Shown here piece after piece: positions 60,669-64,000 of a stretch of DNA of 64,000 bases; positions within the stretch are counted from its first letter, which is position 1, and the number at the start of each line of letters is the position of its first letter. Source of the stretch: Sideroxyarcus emersonii (lineage in GTDB: Bacteria > Pseudomonadota > Gammaproteobacteria > Burkholderiales > Gallionellaceae). The position numbers and the translations under genes were made by a program. A model generated the notes under the pieces. It worked only from the letters and a program-made list of their open reading frames with translations. It was not told the DNA's origin and did not search any database. The stretch covers positions 466,001 through 530,000 of the forward strand of contig NZ_AP023423.1 in the NCBI RefSeq assembly GCF_021654335.1, read 5' to 3'.

Positions 60669-62504
60669 CTAGTGTTTTCTGGCGGTTAACGATTGTTCGG
60701 ACAAACCGGCAATCATCTCGGTTTGTAATATATGCAGTGGCAGCAGCGGAGTCATGTCTTCCAGCGGCATTGATAACATGGAGCCGTCGGCTTGGGGCAG
60801 GGCGGATACTTTCGGTGCCAGTGCTTCATTGGCGGTCAGTCGCACATCGACCAATAAAGGACGCGGTTGCGATAGCGCCTGTTGCAGCTTCTGTTTCAAT
60901 TCCGAAGCGTCGCTGATGCACAGGAATGGCAGATCGTAGGTCGCCGCGACTTTTTCCAGGTCGGGCAACAGCAGCCCGGCTTCAGGACCGGTGCCGACGA
61001 AGCGTCCGTTGAAATAGCTGCGTTGCGTGTTGCGGATCGAGGCATAACCTTCGTTGTTCATCACGATCAGGCAGATGGGCAGGTCGAATGCGCGCATTGT
61101 TGCCAGTTCCTGGATGTTGAGTTGCAGGCTGCCGTCGCTTTCTATCGCGACCATCGGTTTGCGGTCACCTGCGAAACAAGCGCCGATAGCCGCAGGCAGT
61201 CCGTATCCCATGGCGCCAAGGCCCGAGGTCAGAAAGACGCGCTGTCCCGGTTTGTTACGAAAGATGGTGTAAAAGGCTTCGACGGCCAGACCAGAACTAC
61301 CAGTGCTGACGATGGTGTTTTCGGGAATGGCGTCGGATAAAGCATCCATCAACTGGTAATGGCTGATGGGGCCTGTGGCCGGGAAGGGGGTGCCATCGTT
61401 CGCCGGGTAGCGCAATTTCCAGTCCGTGCAGCGCTCTTTCCATGGTTCCCAGCCTGGCTGGGGCTGTGGTTTCGCATCCAGCCATTTGGACAGGAAAGAT
61501 TTCGCATCCACAGCCAACGCCAGGGTGATATTCATGTCGAGTTTATCTATCTCGTTGTGATCTACATCGACCACGACCTTTTTTGCATTCCTGGCAAAAC
61601 TGCGCGGGTTGTAGGCAGTGATGATGTTGTCCAGCCGGCTGCCGACGCTGATGAGCAAGTCACAGTTCTGCACGGCGAAATTGGGTGCACGTAAAGCGAC
61701 AACTCCGGGACGTCCGACCAGAAGTGGGTGATCGTAAGGCAACAGGTCGAGTGCGTTCCAGGTGGTGACCACAGGTATTCCCAGCTTTTCGGCCAGCTCG
61801 CGGAACATCGGCACACCTCCGGCAAGTCGCACCCCGTGTCCTGCCAGCAGCAATGGACGCTTGGCGGAGTTAAGCAGAGTTTGCAACTGTTCGATCCCAC
61901 CGGTGAATGACTTCTGCGTTGCGTCGGGCGATTCGCTCTGCCAGCCAGGCAAGTTTGATGGATCGATGGGAGCGCCCTGCACGTCGAGCGGAACGTCGAT
62001 CCATACCGGTCCGGCCCGGCCGCTACGCGCGTAATGGACGGCACGCTCCATTGCGATTCGGATGTCTTCGGGACGCTCTATCGTCACTGCATATTTGGTG
62101 ATGCTCTGGACGATCTTGACGATATCGACTTCCTGTACACCTTTCTGCCGCAACGGCGAATCGCGCAGCATGTCTGCACGTTTGACCTGGCCTGAAACGA
62201 TCAGCAACGGCACGGATTCGATCCAGGCGCCGGCGACGGCTGTGATCGCATTGGTCGCTCCGGGGCCGGTGGTCACCATGGCTACGCCGAGATTCTCGTT
62301 GATGCGCGAGTAGGCTTCAGCTGAGATGGCAGCTGCCTGCTCATGCAGACAGGCCACCGCTTCGATGTCAGGATGTTTGCCGACAGCATCCATCAGGTAC
62401 ATGGCACCACCGCCGGGGAGGAGAAAGACATGTTTGATGCCCAACTTCGCAATAAAGTCGGCAATATAATCAGCAACCCGATATTGTGTGCCCAATTTCC
62501 TCAA
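60669..62504 (-). CDS. Acetolactate synthase-like ThDP-dependent enzyme
   Basis: A 611-residue thiamine-diphosphate enzyme with the acetohydroxyacid synthase fold. Its PYR domain has the activating Glu (CLHEQAAAISAEAYSR), a central domain with GVRLAGGVPMFRELAEKL, and a PP domain with IESDGSLQLNIQEL and NNEGYASIRNTQ for Mg/ThDP binding (SDG in place of GDG). The start is TTG at 62504 in a TTGA overlap with the NeuB-like stop, with GGATGGA upstream. No small ALS subunit is present. A relative of note is YerE, which adds a pyruvate-derived two-carbon branch to a keto sugar, so a branched-sugar role is plausible here. Confidence 0.85.
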   Translation of the reverse strand: MRKLGTQYRVADYIADFIAKLGIKHVFLLPGGGAMYLMDAVGKHPDIEAVACLHEQAAAISAEAYSRINENLGVAMVTTGPGATNAITAVAGAWIESVPLLIVSGQVKRADMLRDSPLRQKGVQEVDIVKIVQSITKYAVTIERPEDIRIAMERAVHYARSGRAGPVWIDVPLDVQGAPIDPSNLPGWQSESPDATQKSFTGGIEQLQTLLNSAKRPLLLAGHGVRLAGGVPMFRELAEKLGIPVVTTWNALDLLPYDHPLLVGRPGVVALRAPNFAVQNCDLLISVGSRLDNIITAYNPRSFARNAKKVVVDVDHNEIDKLDMNITLALAVDAKSFLSKWLDAKPQPQPGWEPWKERCTDWKLRYPANDGTPFPATGPISHYQLMDALSDAIPENTIVSTGSSGLAVEAFYTIFRNKPGQRVFLTSGLGAMGYGLPAAIGACFAGDRKPMVAIESDGSLQLNIQELATMRAFDLPICLIVMNNEGYASIRNTQRSYFNGRFVGTGPEAGLLLPDLEKVAATYDLPFLCISDASELKQKLQQALSQPRPLLVDVRLTANEALAPKVSALPQADGSMLSMPLEDMTPLLPLHILQTEMIAGLSEQSLTARKH

Positions 62505-64000
62505 TCCATCCAGTAAGTCAGCAGGGTCTTGCGTTGTTTGTTTGCCATGATTGCAGGATCTGTGTAGAACGAATCATTCTTGTCGTGTGTGGTCGATATT
62601 TCTTCGATGACTGCGCCGCTCTCCGCCTTGAATGCATGGCGTACGCCGGGCTCAATGGTTACGACATCTCCTGGTCGATACAGTCTTCCCACTCCATTCA
62701 GTTCAAGCATGACTTCGCCATAAATGATATGGAAGGTTTCTTCTTTCTTTTCGTGATATTGCTCTGGATGTATCTGGCCAGGAAGGCTGACAAGCAGTTT
62801 TTTGCAATAACCACGGTTGATCACGGTGATGATCACAAGACCTACCTCATCGAAACGGTCGAGTCCGTAATGATGCGATACTTCCAGGTCGGCCCCTCCT
62901 GGCACGACGATCTGGGTGCGTGACAAAAGCTCTTTGACCTGACGAGCGATATCCCAGATGCGGGCGCGGCGATCTACGCAGTTTGTGTTGGATGGGGCAA
63001 CTGCCTCATCACGTGCAATGTCGGCAGTAGCTGTGAAATCGGCATATTTGAACCAGTTGTTGGCGGTAAACTGATTGTGCTGGGGCGGGAAGGCAAAATA
63101 CACATCTTCGCTGCTGATGGTTTCACCTGCAGCTATTGCCCGTCGAGCAAAAATGCCGCGTTGCAACGAGCGCAGACTGGAAATTTCCTGCGGGTTTGCG
63201 GGGAGTCGGGCGTCGCCTGTGCCGCACAGAATCCAGGCTTGCTGCGCCGCCTGCAGCCATGCCCGTACCTGTTCCGGGTTGGCAGAATAGGCGTTGAGCG
63301 TATAGGTGTCGGTCGGGAGGCCGACATGTTTTTCGAAGAGCGTAGCGCCCTTGGCAATGGCCAGCTTGACGATGTCGATATTGTCCGGTTGTTCGTGTGT
63401 GGAGAATCCTATTCGTACGCCCGGATAGCGAGCTCGCAGGAAATCCATCTGCGACAGATGCATGTGGTCATCCGGCGTCGGGTACTCGCCGACGCAGTGC
63501 AGAATGGCGAATTCTTTATGTCGATGCGCGAAGAAGCTGACCACGCGGTCGATTTCCTCCAGTCGTGCGCCCGCTGTGGAAGCGACAATCGGCTTGTCGC
63601 TCAGCACAATACGCTCCAATAGCGGCCAGTCAGTGAACGAGCAACTGGCGATTTTAATGATATCCAGATCCTGCTCATCAATGAGATCAACCGATGGCTC
63701 ATCGAACGGTGTTGCCATGGTTATAAATCCCTGCTCACGCATTGCTGCTACCAGTCGATCAAACTCCGGCCGACTCAATCGTGTTTCCTCGAAACGTTTG
63801 ACATATTTAAGGTCGTCGCGCCCCTTGGCCGCTGGATGAATAAAGGTACCCAGGTCGCGGTATTGCAATTTGAGTGCGAAATTGAAAGGAAAATCTTTGC
63901 ACACTTTTCCAAACGCGTGGATTAAATCCAAACCATGTTGGACGTCGCCCATGTGATTGTTCGCCATTTCAAGAACAAAAAGCGGTGTTGGAATGGTCGC
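62501..64000 (-). CDS. NeuB-like nonulosonate-type synthase with SAF and cupin domains, partial
   Basis: The 5' end is cut by the window: the frame is open to base 64000, and MANNHMGDV sits where NeuB proteins have the IGxNHNG motif after about 10-20 residues. The visible 499 codons hold a NeuB TIM barrel (MATPFDEPSVDLIDEQDLDIIKIA; STHEQPD), a SAF/antifreeze-like part (AIAAGETISSEDVYFAFPP), and a C-terminal cupin (HPEQYHEKKEETFHIIYGEV and YRPGDVVTIEPGVRHAF). NeuB-family enzymes condense PEP with a hexosamine or similar aldose to a nine-carbon sugar acid. In the EKHVGL region the second metal-ligand His of canonical NeuB (in DHxxS) appears to be Asn here (LNAYS). The substrate probably differs from ManNAc. 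Confidence 0.85.
   Translation of the reverse strand, partial: ATIPTPLFVLEMANNHMGDVQHGLDLIHAFGKVCKDFPFNFALKLQYRDLGTFIHPAAKGRDDLKYVKRFEETRLSRPEFDRLVAAMREQGFITMATPFDEPSVDLIDEQDLDIIKIASCSFTDWPLLERIVLSDKPIVASTAGARLEEIDRVVSFFAHRHKEFAILHCVGEYPTPDDHMHLSQMDFLRARYPGVRIGFSTHEQPDNIDIVKLAIAKGATLFEKHVGLPTDTYTLNAYSANPEQVRAWLQAAQQAWILCGTGDARLPANPQEISSLRSLQRGIFARRAIAAGETISSEDVYFAFPPQHNQFTANNWFKYADFTATADIARDEAVAPSNTNCVDRRARIWDIARQVKELLSRTQIVVPGGADLEVSHHYGLDRFDEVGLVIITVINRGYCKKLLVSLPGQIHPEQYHEKKEETFHIIYGEVMLELNGVGRLYRPGDVVTIEPGVRHAFKAESGAVIEEISTTHDKNDSFYTDPAIMANKQRKTLLTYWMD

Noticed and set aside
1..64000. CRISPR arrays, tRNA or rRNA genes, insertion sequences, prophage
   Set aside because: None was seen; no regular short repeats, no transposase or integrase-like frames, and the gaps between genes are all under 300 bases.

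Overview
The window reads as chromosome of a motile, autotrophic betaproteobacterium. The evidence is a complete-looking set of flagellar axial and export genes with a MotC/MotD-type second stator after fliA, a form IA RubisCO operon of the cbbR/cbbLSQO type with no carboxysome genes, high GC, and dense ATGA-type overlapping operons. A Gallionellaceae or other Nitrosomonadales chemolithoautotroph (Sideroxydans- or Sulfuricella-like) is my best guess. It rests on gene content, not on a database match. No tRNA, rRNA, CRISPR array, insertion sequence or phage gene was seen.

Layout. Positions 1-2927 hold the end of flhG, then fliA, motC and motD (+). Positions 2945-4514 hold flgN, flgM and flgA (-). 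Positions 4742-14996 hold the hook, rod and ring series flgB to flgL (+). Two near-perfect sigma-28 promoters are visible, before flgM and before flgKL, and a 13-bp-stem terminator follows flgL. Positions 14993-22 kb are accessory: an Asp-rich protein (-), a TPR glycosyltransferase, an ABC-2 exporter pair (-), a DUF2252 kinase-like gene and a TPR-methyltransferase. Positions 21557-30554 form the carbon-fixation block: cbbR divergent from cbbL, then cbbS, cbbQ and cbbO, two small unknown genes, a PurE-like protein, and a class II aldolase with a fused Dabb domain. An acetyltransferase and a monohaem cytochrome follow (-). Positions 31733-42514 are the fliFGHIJKLMNOPQR operon on the minus strand, with fliE divergent from fliF.

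From 43 kb the window is glycan biology. A 1422-residue protein fuses TPR-methyltransferase and TPR-OGT halves that share the same duplicated N-terminal head. Opposite it, and reading toward it, runs a tight 13-gene minus-strand operon (47361-64000, cut by the window edge). It contains a NeuB-like synthase with a C-terminal cupin, an acetolactate-synthase-like ThDP enzyme, a zinc-type sugar methyltransferase, two radical-SAM proteins (one B12-binding), an SDR lacking its catalytic tyrosine, a HAD phosphatase, an RmlD-like reductase, a cupin, a sugar O-methyltransferase, two glycosyltransferases and one protein I cannot assign. This operon is the best candidate for an undescribed system: a pathway to an unusual, possibly branched and methylated sugar or nonulosonate-like residue, perhaps for flagellin or the cell surface. 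The chemistry is inferred from family membership and context only.

How the genes work together. FliA and FlgM form the sigma-28 checkpoint. FlgN chaperones FlgK and FlgL. The fli operon builds the C-ring and export gate, and the flg operon builds the axial structure. CbbR likely controls cbbLS, with CbbQ and CbbO as RubisCO activase, and the aldolase could serve the Calvin cycle.
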